A stretch of DNA of 64,000 nt from Phenylobacterium soli (GCF_003254475.1 NZ_QFYQ01000001.1:1240001-1304000), one strand, 5' to 3'; shown: positions 47,607 through 57,566, numbered from the stretch's first letter. Numbers and translations are program-made. The notes: generated from the letters alone by a model not told the origin.

Positions 47607-48962
47607 ATGGCCGAGGTCGCCTGCGACGATCGTCCGCTCGTGTTCGAGGACCTGGTCCGCTGGATGGAATCCGGGGCCAAGCCGAAGTCCGACTGGCGCG
47701 TGGGCGCCGAGCACGAGAAGTTTGTCTTCCGGCTGGGCAGCCACGCCCCCGTTCCCTACGAGCCGAACGGCATCAAGGCCCTGCTCGACGGCCTGACCCG
47801 CTATGGCTGGAAGCCGGTCTACGAGGGCGACAACGTCATCGCCCTGGAGCGCGGCATGGCCAATGTGTCGCTCGAGCCGGGCGGCCAGTTCGAGCTTTCG
47901 GGGGCCCCGCTCGAGACCATCCACGAGATCTGCGAGGAGACCGGCGGCCACCTCCAGGAGGTGAAGGTCGTCGCCGACGAGCTCGGCCTCGGCTTCCTCG
48001 GCCTCGGCTTCACGCCCGTCTGGCGCCGGGACGAGATCCCGGTGATGCCCAAGGGCCGCTACAAGATCATGCGCGAGTACATGCCGAAGGTCGGCTCCAT
48101 GGGCCTCGACATGATGTTCCGCACCTGCACCGTGCAGGCCAATCTCGACTTCGGCTCCGAGGCCGACATGGTGGCCAAGTTCCGCGCCTCCCTGGCGCTG
48201 CAGCCGATCGCCACCGCCCTCTTCGCCAACTCGCCCTTCAAGGAGGGCAAGCCGACCGGCTTCGTCTCGGCTCGCGCCAACGTCTGGACCGACACCGACG
48301 CCGACCGCACCGGCATGCTCGACTTCGTCTTCCAGGACGGCTTCGGCTTCGAGACCTACGCCAACTACGCGCTCGACGTGCCGATGTACTTCGTCAAGCG
48401 CGACGGCAAGTACATCGACGTGGCCGGCCGCTCGTTCCGCGACTTCATGAAGGGCGAGCTGCCCGAGCTGCCGGGCGTCAAGCCGACGATCAAGGACTGG
48501 GCCGACCACACCACCACCCTGTTCCCGGAGGTGCGCCTCAAGCAGTACCTCGAGATGCGCGGCGCCGACTCCGGCCCGTGGAGCCGCCTGTGCGCCCTGC
48601 CGGCGCTGTGGATGGGCGTGCTCTACGACGAGGCGGCGCTGGCCGCGGCCTGGGACCTCTGCAAGGGCTGGGACATCGCCGACCACGAGCGCCTGCGCGC
48701 CGACGTCGCCCGCGTGGGCCTCAAGGCCGAAATCGCCGGCCGCACCGTGCAGGACGTCGCCAAGGACATGCTGGCCATCGCCCGCGAGGGGCTGAAGCGC
48801 CGCAACCGCCTCTCCGGCGGCTTGGTGGACGAGAGCGGCTACCTCGGCGAGCTCGACGAGATCGCCGCCAGCGGGATCACCCCGGCCGAGCGCCTGCTCG
48901 AGCTCTACAACGGGCCCTGGGCCGGCGACGCCTCCAAGGTGTTCGAGGCCTTTGCCTACTGA
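47607..48962 (+). CDS. gshA: Glutamate-cysteine ligase (class 3, plant type)
   Basis: Catalyses the first step of glutathione synthesis, joining glutamate and cysteine with ATP. The 451-residue protein matches the alphaproteobacterial/plant class: WRVGAEHEKFVF, ERGMANVSLEPGGQFELSGAP and MFRTCTVQANLDFGSEADMV. ATG 47607 follows GGGAGGAAGTGT, which sets the start. The next gene starts on the last base of its stop codon. Confidence 0.95.
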   Translation: MAEVACDDRPLVFEDLVRWMESGAKPKSDWRVGAEHEKFVFRLGSHAPVPYEPNGIKALLDGLTRYGWKPVYEGDNVIALERGMANVSLEPGGQFELSGAPLETIHEICEETGGHLQEVKVVADELGLGFLGLGFTPVWRRDEIPVMPKGRYKIMREYMPKVGSMGLDMMFRTCTVQANLDFGSEADMVAKFRASLALQPIATALFANSPFKEGKPTGFVSARANVWTDTDADRTGMLDFVFQDGFGFETYANYALDVPMYFVKRDGKYIDVAGRSFRDFMKGELPELPGVKPTIKDWADHTTTLFPEVRLKQYLEMRGADSGPWSRLCALPALWMGVLYDEAALAAAWDLCKGWDIADHERLRADVARVGLKAEIAGRTVQDVAKDMLAIAREGLKRRNRLSGGLVDESGYLGELDEIAASGITPAERLLELYNGPWAGDASKVFEAFAY

Positions 48963-49345
48963 TGCCGCGCTACGCGGGGGCCTGCCACTGCCTGACGGTG
49001 CGCTTCGTCGTGGACGCCGAGCTCACCGAGCTGACCACCTGCGACTGCACCCTGTGCGTGAAGAAGAACGCCCTGATGGCCAAGGTCCACGAGGACCAGC
49101 TCGCCGTCACCGAGGGCGAGGCGGCGCTCAGTCTCTACGAATGGAACACCGGTAGGGCCAAGCACTACTTCTGCAGCCGCTGCGGCATCTATGTCTTTCA
49201 CCGCAAGCGCGCCGCCCCCGACCATTTCGGCGTCAACGTCTTCTGCCTGGAGGGCGTCGACATGGCCGCCCTCCCGGTCCGCGCCACCGAGGGCATCGGT
49301 ATGACCGTCGCCGATCCCCGCTACCCCGGCCCGCCGGCGGTTTGA
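48962..49345 (+). CDS. GFA-family (glutathione-dependent formaldehyde-activating type) zinc protein
   Basis: A 127-residue zinc-binding protein of the GFA (DUF636) family. The Cys ligands are in GACHCLTVRF, TTCDCTLCVKKNAL and YFCSRCGIYVFHRK. Its start overlaps the gshA stop by one base, so it is coupled to glutathione synthesis, which suits a family that includes a glutathione-dependent enzyme. The last 25 bases overlap the convergent protease-TPR gene. Confidence 0.9.
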   Translation: MPRYAGACHCLTVRFVVDAELTELTTCDCTLCVKKNALMAKVHEDQLAVTEGEAALSLYEWNTGRAKHYFCSRCGIYVFHRKRAAPDHFGVNVFCLEGVDMAALPVRATEGIGMTVADPRYPGPPAV

Positions 49346-51129
49346 GCGGCGGCCGGCTCCGCCGAGGCGACCGGCGTCACGCCATACCGTCCGGCCTCCT
49401 TGGCGATGTTCGGACTGATGGCGAGGGCGGCCTTGATGTCGGCCTGCCCGTCGGCGGTCGCGCCCTTGGCGAGCTTGGCCAGGCCCCGGCCATAGAGCGA
49501 CCAGGACAGGTCCGGACGCAGCTTCAGCGCCGCGTCGTAGTCGGCGATGGCCTTGTCCCAGTGGCCCATCCGCAGGTGGACGAGGCCGCGGCTGTCCAGG
49601 AAGCCGGCGACGGTGGCCCGCCGCAGGGCCGCGTCGCAGTCGTCGAGGGCGAGTTGCAGGTCGCGGCCCGACAGGGCGCGGGCCCAGCAGCGCCCGTTGA
49701 GCGCCCGGGCGAGCCGCTCGTCGTGGCCGTGGGCGGCGATCCAGGCATCGTACATGGTCATCGACTGAGTGAAGTCGCCGGCCTGAGCATAGGCGCCGGC
49801 GACCTCGATCGGCAGCATGGAGTCGGGCGGGGCGTGGCTGAGGGCCACCGAGAAATCGGCCTTGGCCCGCGTCAACTCATGGCTCGCGAGATAGAGGCCG
49901 CCGCGGCCTTCGAGCGCCCGCAGGTCGTCGGGCTTCAGCGCCAGCGCCTGGTCGAAGTCGGACATCGCCAGCAGCGGCTGGCCGGCGCCGAGATAGGCAT
50001 AGGCGCGATTGACGAGGTGCTCGGGGTTCTTCGGCTCCAGCTCCACGGCCTTGCTGAAGTCGGCGATCGCCCGCCTCGCTTCCCGCCGCGCCAGGAATGC
50101 GGCGCCGCGCCGGTCGTAGGTGGCCGCGTCCGCCAGCGTCTCCTCGGCCGCGCCGTCGGCCGCCGCGACCTGCTGCGCCGCCGGCCGCTCCAGTCGGAAG
50201 ACCGGCCCGCCGTTGTAGGTGAAGTAGAGCCGATGCTGCGACCTCGCGACCAGCACCCTGTGGGACAGGAAGAAGTCGGCGCCGATGATCAGGTCGGAGC
50301 CGACGCCCGTCAGCCGGGTCACGGTCATCTGGGTGTTCTTCACCTGCTCGCCGCCGATCTCGAACGAGCCGATCGTCGCGATCCAGGAATCGTCCATGCC
50401 GCCGCCGATGCCGCTGATCACGCCGCCGGATTTGAACGGCGCGTCCTTGGTCGCCAGGCCGAGCCGGCGAGCCGCCGGCTCCTTGATCAGGGTGACGGCC
50501 GCGCCGGTGTCGAAACTCACCTCGATCGACTTGTCGTTGATGCTCGCCCGTCCGCGCAGCGCCGGTTCGAGCGGCGACTGGGGTTCGATGGTCATCATGC
50601 CGAGCGGCATGTCCTTGGACCAGTAGGCCAGGGACGCGGTCCGGCAGTCGCCTTCCGCCTTCATCAGCCGGATCACGCCGTTGGCGAGGTCATATTCGAC
50701 GTCGAGCACGCCGAGGATGTTCTGGCCCAGCAGCCCGTCCGTCTCCGTGGCGAGCGGCTGGCCCCCGACCAGGAAGTCCACGTGGCGCAGGGTGGAGCCG
50801 CTGATCTCCATGGTCTTCGCGGTCGCCACGGAGGCGTTGATTGTACGGCCCGCGCCCCGGACCTCCATCCCCGCGGGCAGCGGGTGGGTCGAAAGCCCGA
50901 GCCGCTGCGCCGCCCCGGGTGTCAGCATGCTGAAGAAGGCGCCGCTGTCCGCCGTCAGGGCCGTGTCCTGCCCGTCGATCTTGACGTGGACCAGGGGGCC
51001 GCGCCCCCGCATCGTCACCGGCAGCTCGGCGACCTTGGCCAGGCCACACTTCGCCGGCGGCGCGGCTGTCGCCACACCGCTGATCGTCATCGCGGCGGTG
51101 AGCCCCGCCATCCATGCTTTTCCACCCAT
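49321..51129 (-). CDS. Exported protein with two retropepsin-like aspartyl protease domains and TPR repeats
   Basis: A 602-residue protein. The signal peptide is at about 1-22. Two retropepsin-like domains follow: the first (about 35-155) with TALTADSGAFFS as active-site segment (ADSG in place of DTG) and the second (about 190-315) with IEVSFDTGAAVTLI (DTG). From about 335 to 585 there are TPR-like repeats (AIADFSKAVELEPKNPEHLV, ALALKPDDLRALEGRGGLYL, AIADYDAALKLRPDLSWSLY). Bacterial retropepsin/TPR fusions are common in Caulobacterales; their substrates are not known. Confidence 0.9.
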   Translation of the reverse strand: MGGKAWMAGLTAAMTISGVATAAPPAKCGLAKVAELPVTMRGRGPLVHVKIDGQDTALTADSGAFFSMLTPGAAQRLGLSTHPLPAGMEVRGAGRTINASVATAKTMEISGSTLRHVDFLVGGQPLATETDGLLGQNILGVLDVEYDLANGVIRLMKAEGDCRTASLAYWSKDMPLGMMTIEPQSPLEPALRGRASINDKSIEVSFDTGAAVTLIKEPAARRLGLATKDAPFKSGGVISGIGGGMDDSWIATIGSFEIGGEQVKNTQMTVTRLTGVGSDLIIGADFFLSHRVLVARSQHRLYFTYNGGPVFRLERPAAQQVAAADGAAEETLADAATYDRRGAAFLARREARRAIADFSKAVELEPKNPEHLVNRAYAYLGAGQPLLAMSDFDQALALKPDDLRALEGRGGLYLASHELTRAKADFSVALSHAPPDSMLPIEVAGAYAQAGDFTQSMTMYDAWIAAHGHDERLARALNGRCWARALSGRDLQLALDDCDAALRRATVAGFLDSRGLVHLRMGHWDKAIADYDAALKLRPDLSWSLYGRGLAKLAKGATADGQADIKAALAISPNIAKEAGRYGVTPVASAEPAAAQTAGGPG

Positions 51130-51170
51130 GGTGGAAGCTTATGGCGAAGCTCGCTTGAGGTGAAGGGCTG

Positions 51171-51671
51171 TCAGCGCAGCCCGCCGTCCGGGTGGTCCGG
51201 CGTCTCGGTGGTCGGCGCCCAGTGCTCGCGCTGGGAGTGGCCGTCGCCGGCGTCGGTGTGCTGGACCACCTGGTCGACGTCGTCGGGGTGGCGCTTGTGA
51301 TTCAGGGTCTCGTCGTCGACGGGATAGACCTCGACCCGGTCGGTGTAGAAGGCGAGCCGCCCCTCGATGGCGTCCATGCCGGGGTGCGGGTGCTCGTAGG
51401 TCCAGACCGCGTTCTCGGCGATCTGGCCGTCCATGTTGAGCGTGTAGTACGCGGCGTCGCCCTTGTAGGGGCAGTGCGTCGAGCGGTCGGTGCGGGCCAT
51501 GTACTCCATGCCCACGTCCTCCCGCGGGAAATAGACCACCGGCGGCAGGTTGGCCTCCTGCAGGATCAGGGCGTCGTCGGTGTCGGCGATCACGTGGCCG
51601 GCGTAGTAGGCGCGCCAGCGCTGGCTCGCGGGCGTCAGGGTGATCGGATGGTCGGGGCCGGGCTTCAGCAT
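51171..51671 (-). CDS. DUF427 family protein
   Basis: A 166-residue protein with one DUF427 domain (about 20-120): RWRAYYAGHVIADTDDALIL, PPVVYFPREDV, STHCPYKGDAAYYTL and AVWTYEHPHPGMDAIEGRLAFY. The C-terminal 45 residues are polar and His/Asp-rich, without a domain. The family is widespread and of unknown role. It lies back to back with the peptide transporter. Confidence 0.9.
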   Translation of the reverse strand: MLKPGPDHPITLTPASQRWRAYYAGHVIADTDDALILQEANLPPVVYFPREDVGMEYMARTDRSTHCPYKGDAAYYTLNMDGQIAENAVWTYEHPHPGMDAIEGRLAFYTDRVEVYPVDDETLNHKRHPDDVDQVVQHTDAGDGHSQREHWAPTTETPDHPDGGLR

Positions 51672-51862
51672 GCGGAGCTCCTTCTCTCGCCCAATGAACG
51701 CGTCAGGTCACATGGGGGCTCCGGCGGGAGGGCTCCAGTGGGGCAGGACCTTGCTTGCCGCGCGCAAGATCGCGTGATCTTCTCCCCGCAAATCGACCGA
51801 CCGAGCGCGGATCGAACCTTAAACAACACGCGCCGCCGAAAGCCCAGGATCCGGATCCCCCT

Positions 51863-53719
51863 ATGGACATCGTCTTTCTCGCCGGCCTCGTCGTCTCCGT
51901 GGCGACGGTCGTACCGGTCATGCTGCAGCTCAGGCGCCACCCGCGCGGCCTGGTCATTCTGTTCTTCGCCGAGATGTGGGAGCGCTTCTCCTACTACGGG
52001 ATGCGCGGCCTCCTGATCTTCTACCTGACCCAGCACCTGCTGATGGACGACAAGTCCGCCCAGGGCGGCTACGGCGCCTACACCTCCCTCGTCTATCTGA
52101 CGCCGCTGATCGGCGGCTTCCTGGCCGACCGCTTCCTTGGCACCCGCAAGGCCGTCGCCTTCGGCGCCCTGCTGCTGGTCGCCGGCCACTTCACCATGGC
52201 CTTCGAGGGGCCGCCCGCGACCCAGATCCTGACCTACAACCAGGCCCAGTACGAGTTCCAGGTCACCGGCCGCGCCGAGTCCCGTGACGTTAAGCTGAAG
52301 GTCGGCGACCAGACCTACGCCTACGCGCCCACCGGCGACGGCGGCCTGGCCATCAAGGGCCTGCCGGCGAACGCGCCGCTGCCCGCCGTCCTGCCCAAGG
52401 GCTCCTACGAGCTCAGCGTCCGCCAGGCGGCGCCGATCTACACCAACGTCCTCTACCTGGCCCTGGCCATGATCATCATGGGCGTCGGCTTCCTGAAGGC
52501 GAACATCTCCTCGATCGTCGGCCAGCTCTATCCGCAGGGCGACCCGCGCCGCGACCCGGGCTTCACCCTCTACTACTTCGGCATCAACCTCGGCTCGTTC
52601 TGGGCGGCCATCGCCTGCGGCTGGCTGGGCGAGAAGATCGGCTGGTGGGCGGGCTTCGGCGCGGCCGGCCTCGGAATGCTGCTCGGCTACCTGGTCTTCG
52701 TCTTCGGCAAGCCGCTGCTCGAGGGCAAGGCCGAGCCGCCGAACCCCGAGCGCCTCAAGGCCAAGGTCGCCGGTCCGCTCAGCCTCGAGTGGGTGATCTA
52801 CCTCGCGGGCATCGCCGGCGTCGCCGTGATCTGGTTCGTCGTCCAGCGCTACGAGCTGGTCGGCTGGATCCTGGCGGCCGGCGCCATCGCGGTGCTCGGC
52901 TACCTCGGCTGGTTCATGGCCACGAGCTGCGGCAAGGAGGAGCGCCAGCGCATGCTGCTCGCCCTGTCGCTGATCCTCGCCTCGGTGGTGTTCTGGGCTC
53001 TCTACGAACAGGGCGGCTCCTCGCTCAACCAGTTCGCCGAGCGCGCCACCGATCTTCGCATCGGCTTCGGCCAGTCCATGACGCCGGCCCAGACCCAGGT
53101 CTTCCAGGCGAGCGGCATCCTGATCTTCGCGCCGGTGTTCGCCGCCCTCTGGGCCTGGCTCGGCGCGCAGGGCCGCGACCCCAACCCGGTGGCCAAGTTC
53201 TCGCTCGGCCTGCTGTTCGTCGGCGCTAGCTTCTTCGTGATCATCTTCGGCATGCAGTTCGCCGGGCCGGACTTCAGGACGCCGCTGATCTTCCTGGCGG
53301 TCGCCTATCTGATGCAGACCACGGGCGAGCTGTGCCTGTCGCCGGTCGGCCTCTCGCAGATGACCAAGCTCGCGCCCGCCGCGGTGGTGTCGACGATGAT
53401 GGCCACCTGGTTCCTCGGCACCTCCGGCGCCCAGTGGCTGGCCGGCCGCATCGCCCAGATGACCGCCACCGAGACGGTGGCCGGCCAGGTGCTCGACCCG
53501 GCCAAGGCGATGGCCACCTACGCCGAGGTGTTCAAGACCATCGGCATCTGGGGCATCGGAGCCGGGGTCCTGATGCTGGCGCTCTCGCCGGTGCTCAAGA
53601 AGTGGGCCCACGGCGCGAGCGACAGCCGTCCGCAGCAGCCGGAGCCGACGGCGCCGGTCATGGACGGCGAGCGCCAGGCGGTGAACCCTCAGGCGGTGCG
53701 GGCCGACCGCAACGCCTGA
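51863..53719 (+). CDS. Proton-dependent oligopeptide transporter (POT/PTR family)
   Basis: A 618-residue major facilitator with the POT motif AEMWERFSYYGMRGLL (ExxERFxYY) in the first helix, GGFLADRFLGTRKAV after it, and FTLYYFGINLGSFWA (the PTR2 signature) in the middle. A hydrophilic insertion of about 65 residues follows the third helix (about 118-190). It imports di- and tripeptides with protons. ATG 51863 gives the family start. It converges on a TonB receptor gene with a ten-base gap, which may bring peptides across the outer membrane. Confidence 0.93.
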   Translation: MDIVFLAGLVVSVATVVPVMLQLRRHPRGLVILFFAEMWERFSYYGMRGLLIFYLTQHLLMDDKSAQGGYGAYTSLVYLTPLIGGFLADRFLGTRKAVAFGALLLVAGHFTMAFEGPPATQILTYNQAQYEFQVTGRAESRDVKLKVGDQTYAYAPTGDGGLAIKGLPANAPLPAVLPKGSYELSVRQAAPIYTNVLYLALAMIIMGVGFLKANISSIVGQLYPQGDPRRDPGFTLYYFGINLGSFWAAIACGWLGEKIGWWAGFGAAGLGMLLGYLVFVFGKPLLEGKAEPPNPERLKAKVAGPLSLEWVIYLAGIAGVAVIWFVVQRYELVGWILAAGAIAVLGYLGWFMATSCGKEERQRMLLALSLILASVVFWALYEQGGSSLNQFAERATDLRIGFGQSMTPAQTQVFQASGILIFAPVFAALWAWLGAQGRDPNPVAKFSLGLLFVGASFFVIIFGMQFAGPDFRTPLIFLAVAYLMQTTGELCLSPVGLSQMTKLAPAAVVSTMMATWFLGTSGAQWLAGRIAQMTATETVAGQVLDPAKAMATYAEVFKTIGIWGIGAGVLMLALSPVLKKWAHGASDSRPQQPEPTAPVMDGERQAVNPQAVRADRNA

Positions 53720-53729
53720 GGCTTCGGCC

Positions 53730-55784
53730 TCAGCCGAATTCCTTCCGGAAGCGGATGTACCAGCTGTAGGGGAAGGTGAAGGTCCGGGTCTGGATGGCGG
53801 AGGGCAGGGCGGTGGCCGTGCGCGATCCGTCGAAGATCAGGATCTGGTCCTTCAGCCGGTCCTTCGGGTGGTTGATCAGCGGCAGCTCGACCCTGAGGCT
53901 GATGTCGCGCCGCGGCTTCCACTCGGCGAAGGGCTTGAAGTAGCCCTGCACCTTCACCGTCTCGACGAAGTTGAACCGATACGAGGTCTCGCGCCAGGGA
54001 TTGTAGAGGTCGAACCCGACGCTGGCGTGCTGCGCCGGCAGGTCCTGGCTGAAGTTGATCGTCCAGTCGACCGGGTGGAGCTTGGAGATCTCCCGCTTCT
54101 GGTGCGTCGCCGGATCGGTCACCTCGCTCCAGCGCTTGGTGAAGTCGCCCTTGATCAGGGCGCCCTTCCAGCCGAGCGCGTCCATGCGCAGGGTGACGGT
54201 GGCCTGCAGCTCGTCCTTGGTTCCGTCGCCGATGTTGGTCGGCTGGTCGAAGACCGCGCCGTTCGGTGCGAACACCGGGCCCCGGTCGACGACGTCGGTC
54301 AGCTTGTAGTGCCGCGCGGCGAGCACGATCGACGAACCGGTCCACAGCCGCTGCTCCACCTCGCCCTCGACCACCCAGGCCTGCTGCGGGTTGAGGTTGG
54401 GGTTGCCGGTGGTGACGCCGGTGGCGTTGGTCAGGCTGGAGGAGGCGACGAAGTCGTTGAAGTCGAGCTGGCTGACCTCGCGCTCGACACGGGCCCGGAA
54501 CTGGGTGGCGGGCTGCGGCGCCCAGGCGACGGTGATCCGCGGCTTGGCGAAGGACAGGCTCTTGCCGAGCGCCACGTCGCCCTGGGACGAGATGTCGGAG
54601 GTCTCGTAGCGGAGGCCCATGTCGACCGTCCAGTCGGGGGCCGGCCGCCAGGCGCCCTTCACGAAGGCCTCGGTGCGCTTCTCCTCGACCTGCACGTTGG
54701 CGGCGGGCAGCGGCACCGGCGCGCCATTGGCCGAGAAGCGTGTCTTGCTCTCGAGCTTGTTGTCCGCGTTCTCGACGCCGGCCTCCAGGGAGAGCTTGTC
54801 GCCGAAGCGGTGCTTCAGCACGCCCCGGAAGATCAGCTCGCTGGAGTCGCGGTCGTTGAAGAAATCCTCGTCGTGGTCACTGCCGGTGACCGCCGGGAAG
54901 GCGTCGTGCGACACCGAGCGGGTGGTCCGGTGGCGCGTGGTGCGAAGGGCGATGGCCTCGAGGTCGGTGGAGGCCCCGAAGGGCCGCGTGTAGCGGGCGC
55001 CGGCCTCGGTGTCGTGAGTCACCTGCTTGTAGTCGAAGTCCTGCAGGTCGAAGGCGGGCGAGGAGAAGTCGTCCTGCTCGGGCTCCTTGAACTTCTCGAG
55101 GTTCTCGAAGCCGTTGACGCGAAAGCGCCCGCCGGCGAGCGGGGTCTCGAAGGCGCCGGCGAACTGCCAGAGCATGTCGGTGCCCTTGCTGCGGATGCTG
55201 GCGATCTGCGGCGGCCGGCCATCGGCGAAGCGGGTGACGTTTCTGCCCGGGCCGACGCCATCGTCAGGGCCCATGCCATAGCGCGCGGAGCCCTCCCAGC
55301 TGCGGCCGCCGGCCAGACCGCCCGAGCCCTCCAGACGCACGCCGGTCATGTTGCGCCCGTCGTTCACGTGCTGGTCGGCGAGGGCGAAGACGCCGCGCAC
55401 CGAGGAATCCTTCTTCAGGATGACGTTGGCGATCACGGTCTTGCCCTGCATGTCGATGCCCGGCGCGCCGCCGCGGATCAGATCGATGCGCTCCACCTTG
55501 CCAATCGGGATGCGCTGCAGAATGGCGTCCAGGGCGTCGGTCTTCGAGGTCGGCCGCTGGCCGTTGATCAGCACATTGCCGGCCGCGCCCTCGAAGCCGC
55601 GGACGCTGGCGCCGGTGTCGAGGGTGAAGTCCGGCAGCCGCTCCACCATGTCGCGGGCGGTGTTGGTGCTGGAACTCGCGAAGTAGGAGGCCGGGTAGCT
55701 CGCCACCCCCTGCGGCGGCGTCGCCGGCTGGGCGGCCGGCGCGGCCACGGCCGCGGCTTGGGCGAGCAGAGTCAGAAGCAACAT
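53730..55784 (-). CDS. TonB-dependent receptor
   Basis: A 684-residue outer-membrane receptor: a short signal peptide (about 1-20), a plug domain (about 35-135, with LPDFTLDTGASVRGF, NVLINGQRPTSK and RIPIGKVERIDLIRGGAPG) and a long beta-barrel domain. The plug resembles Caulobacterales receptors with QRPxxK motifs. It ends KEFG, with Gly after the usual terminal Phe. No canonical TonB box can be named. The ligand is unknown; the peptide transporter next to it suggests peptides or a similar nutrient. Confidence 0.92.
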   Translation of the reverse strand: MLLLTLLAQAAAVAAPAAQPATPPQGVASYPASYFASSSTNTARDMVERLPDFTLDTGASVRGFEGAAGNVLINGQRPTSKTDALDAILQRIPIGKVERIDLIRGGAPGIDMQGKTVIANVILKKDSSVRGVFALADQHVNDGRNMTGVRLEGSGGLAGGRSWEGSARYGMGPDDGVGPGRNVTRFADGRPPQIASIRSKGTDMLWQFAGAFETPLAGGRFRVNGFENLEKFKEPEQDDFSSPAFDLQDFDYKQVTHDTEAGARYTRPFGASTDLEAIALRTTRHRTTRSVSHDAFPAVTGSDHDEDFFNDRDSSELIFRGVLKHRFGDKLSLEAGVENADNKLESKTRFSANGAPVPLPAANVQVEEKRTEAFVKGAWRPAPDWTVDMGLRYETSDISSQGDVALGKSLSFAKPRITVAWAPQPATQFRARVEREVSQLDFNDFVASSSLTNATGVTTGNPNLNPQQAWVVEGEVEQRLWTGSSIVLAARHYKLTDVVDRGPVFAPNGAVFDQPTNIGDGTKDELQATVTLRMDALGWKGALIKGDFTKRWSEVTDPATHQKREISKLHPVDWTINFSQDLPAQHASVGFDLYNPWRETSYRFNFVETVKVQGYFKPFAEWKPRRDISLRVELPLINHPKDRLKDQILIFDGSRTATALPSAIQTRTFTFPYSWYIRFRKEFG

Positions 55785-55919
55785 TCACCGGTCCTCCCCA
55801 GGAAACGGGGCCTTGGTCGCCCGGCGAATGGCGATCGCGCCAATTAATTGCGCGTAAGGTGCATTAATTTGCGGAAAGGTTGCCGCGGACCATCGATCCG
55901 CGGCGAACTTTTTCCTTGG

Positions 55920-57350
55920 TCAGACGGCGGTGCCGCCGACCGTCAGGCCGGTGATCTTCAGCGACGGCTGCCCGACGCCGACCGGCACGCTCTGGCCGGA
56001 CTTGCCGCAAACCCCGACGCCAGGGTCGAAGCAGAAGTCGTCGCCGATCATGGTCACGCGGGTCAGCGCCGAAGGGCCGTCGCCGATCAGGGTCGCGCCC
56101 TTCACCGGCGTCGTGACCTTGCCGTCCTCGATCAGGTAGGCCTCGGTGCATTGGAAGACGAACTTGCCGTTGGTGATGTCCACCTGACCGCCGCCGAAGT
56201 TGGCGCAGTAGAGGCCGCGCTTCGTCGACCGGATCATCTCCTCGCGCGGGGTGTCGCCGCCGAGCATGCCGGTATTGGTCATCCGCGGCATCGGCATGTG
56301 GGCGTAGGACTGGCGCCGGCCGTTGCCAGTGGCGGTGAGGCCCATCAGCCGGGCGCTCATCCGGTCGTGCATGTAGCCCTTCAGGATGCCGTCCTCGATG
56401 AGGATGGTGCGCTCGGTGGGCGTGCCCTCGTCGTCGACGGTGAGCGAGCCGCGGTAGCCGGCGATCGCGCCGTCGTCGAACACGGTGACGCCGGGCGCGG
56501 CCACGCGCTCGCCGATCCGGCCCGAGAAGGCCGAGGTGCCCTTGCGGTTGAAGTCGCCCTCGAGGCCATGGCCGACGGCCTCGTGCAGCAGCACGCCATT
56601 CCAGCCCGGCCCGAGGACCACGTCCATCTCGCCGGCCGGGCAGGGGACGGCGTCGAGGTTGACGAGCGCCTGGCGCAGTGCCTCCTCGGCCTGCTCCTGC
56701 CACTTCTCGGGGCTGATCCAGGCTTCGAAGCCGGCGCGGCCGCCGGCGCCGGCGAAGCCATTCTCGCGCCGGCCGTCACGCTCGACGGTGATCTGGACGT
56801 TCACCCGGCAGAGCGGGCGCACGTCGCGGATCAGCCGACCGTCGGCGCGCAGGATCTCCACCTCGCGGCGTTCGCCGGCGAGCGAGGCCATGACCTGCAC
56901 CACGCGCGGGTCGCGCGCCCGGCACCAGGCGTCGATCTCCTGCAGCAGGGCGACCTTGTCGGAGAAATCGGGCGAGGCGAGGGGATCGTCCTCCCCATAG
57001 AGCTTGGCGTTGGTGGCGCGCGGCCCGTCGGCCGCGGTTCCCGAATAGCCGCGCTTGGCGAGCCGCGCCGAGTCGGCGGCGCGGCGGATGGCGGCCTCGG
57101 AGATCTCGCTCGCGTGGGCGTAGCCGGCGGTCTCGCCCGCCACCACCCGAAGGCCGAAGCCTTCCGTCGAGTCGTAGGCCGCCGACTTCAGCCGCCCGTC
57201 GTCAAAGAGAAAGGATTCGCTCTCCGACCGTTCGACGAAGAGCTCGCCATCGTCCGCGCCCGCCAGGGCGTCGGACAGGACCTCGCGGGCGCGTTCCGGA
57301 TCGACGCCGGCGGACTGCAGGATGGAGGGGGCGGAGGCGTGCGCGTTCAT
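55920..57350 (-). CDS. tldD: Metalloprotease TldD
   Basis: A 476-residue protein of the TldD/PmbA family, which forms a TldD-TldE metalloprotease. The zinc motif is in VLLHEAVGHGLEGDFN (HExxxH, with the further ligand Cys in the C-terminal part, probably in QCTEAYLIEDG). The signatures AYDSTEGFGLRVV and RMTNTGMLGGD also fit. ATG 57350 gives the normal family length. It is divergent from the cytochrome oxidase operon. Confidence 0.94.
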   Translation of the reverse strand: MNAHASAPSILQSAGVDPERAREVLSDALAGADDGELFVERSESESFLFDDGRLKSAAYDSTEGFGLRVVAGETAGYAHASEISEAAIRRAADSARLAKRGYSGTAADGPRATNAKLYGEDDPLASPDFSDKVALLQEIDAWCRARDPRVVQVMASLAGERREVEILRADGRLIRDVRPLCRVNVQITVERDGRRENGFAGAGGRAGFEAWISPEKWQEQAEEALRQALVNLDAVPCPAGEMDVVLGPGWNGVLLHEAVGHGLEGDFNRKGTSAFSGRIGERVAAPGVTVFDDGAIAGYRGSLTVDDEGTPTERTILIEDGILKGYMHDRMSARLMGLTATGNGRRQSYAHMPMPRMTNTGMLGGDTPREEMIRSTKRGLYCANFGGGQVDITNGKFVFQCTEAYLIEDGKVTTPVKGATLIGDGPSALTRVTMIGDDFCFDPGVGVCGKSGQSVPVGVGQPSLKITGLTVGGTAV

Positions 57351-57494
57351 GCCCACAAGATAGGAAGAGCGCCCGCCCGCGTCACCCGCTGTTGGCCCGC
57401 TCCCGGTCGAATCGCGCAGGCCCGTTCGGGGCGCCGGCACAACGAACGCGGGTATTCCCATCGGATTCCATGGGAGACCGACAGCGGAATGCAA

Positions 57495-57566
57495 TGACGC
57501 TGATCAAATAAGCGTCAGGCGCCGCACGGGAAGCGCCTTGGCAATCGATAATGATGCGCGTATGCA
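57495..57566 (+). promoter_or_regulatory. Control region of the cytochrome oxidase operon
   Basis: The perfect 7-bp dyad TGACGCT-N9-AGCGTCA (57495-57517) precedes a possible promoter, TTGGCA (57538-57543), 17 bases, TATGCA (57561-57566), about 100 bases before ctaC. The rest of the 315-base gap between tldD and ctaC (57351-57665) shows nothing else I can name. Confidence 0.45.

Noticed and set aside
53868..55847. 659-residue open frame on the plus strand
   Set aside because: Antisense of the TonB receptor gene, with low-complexity sequence.
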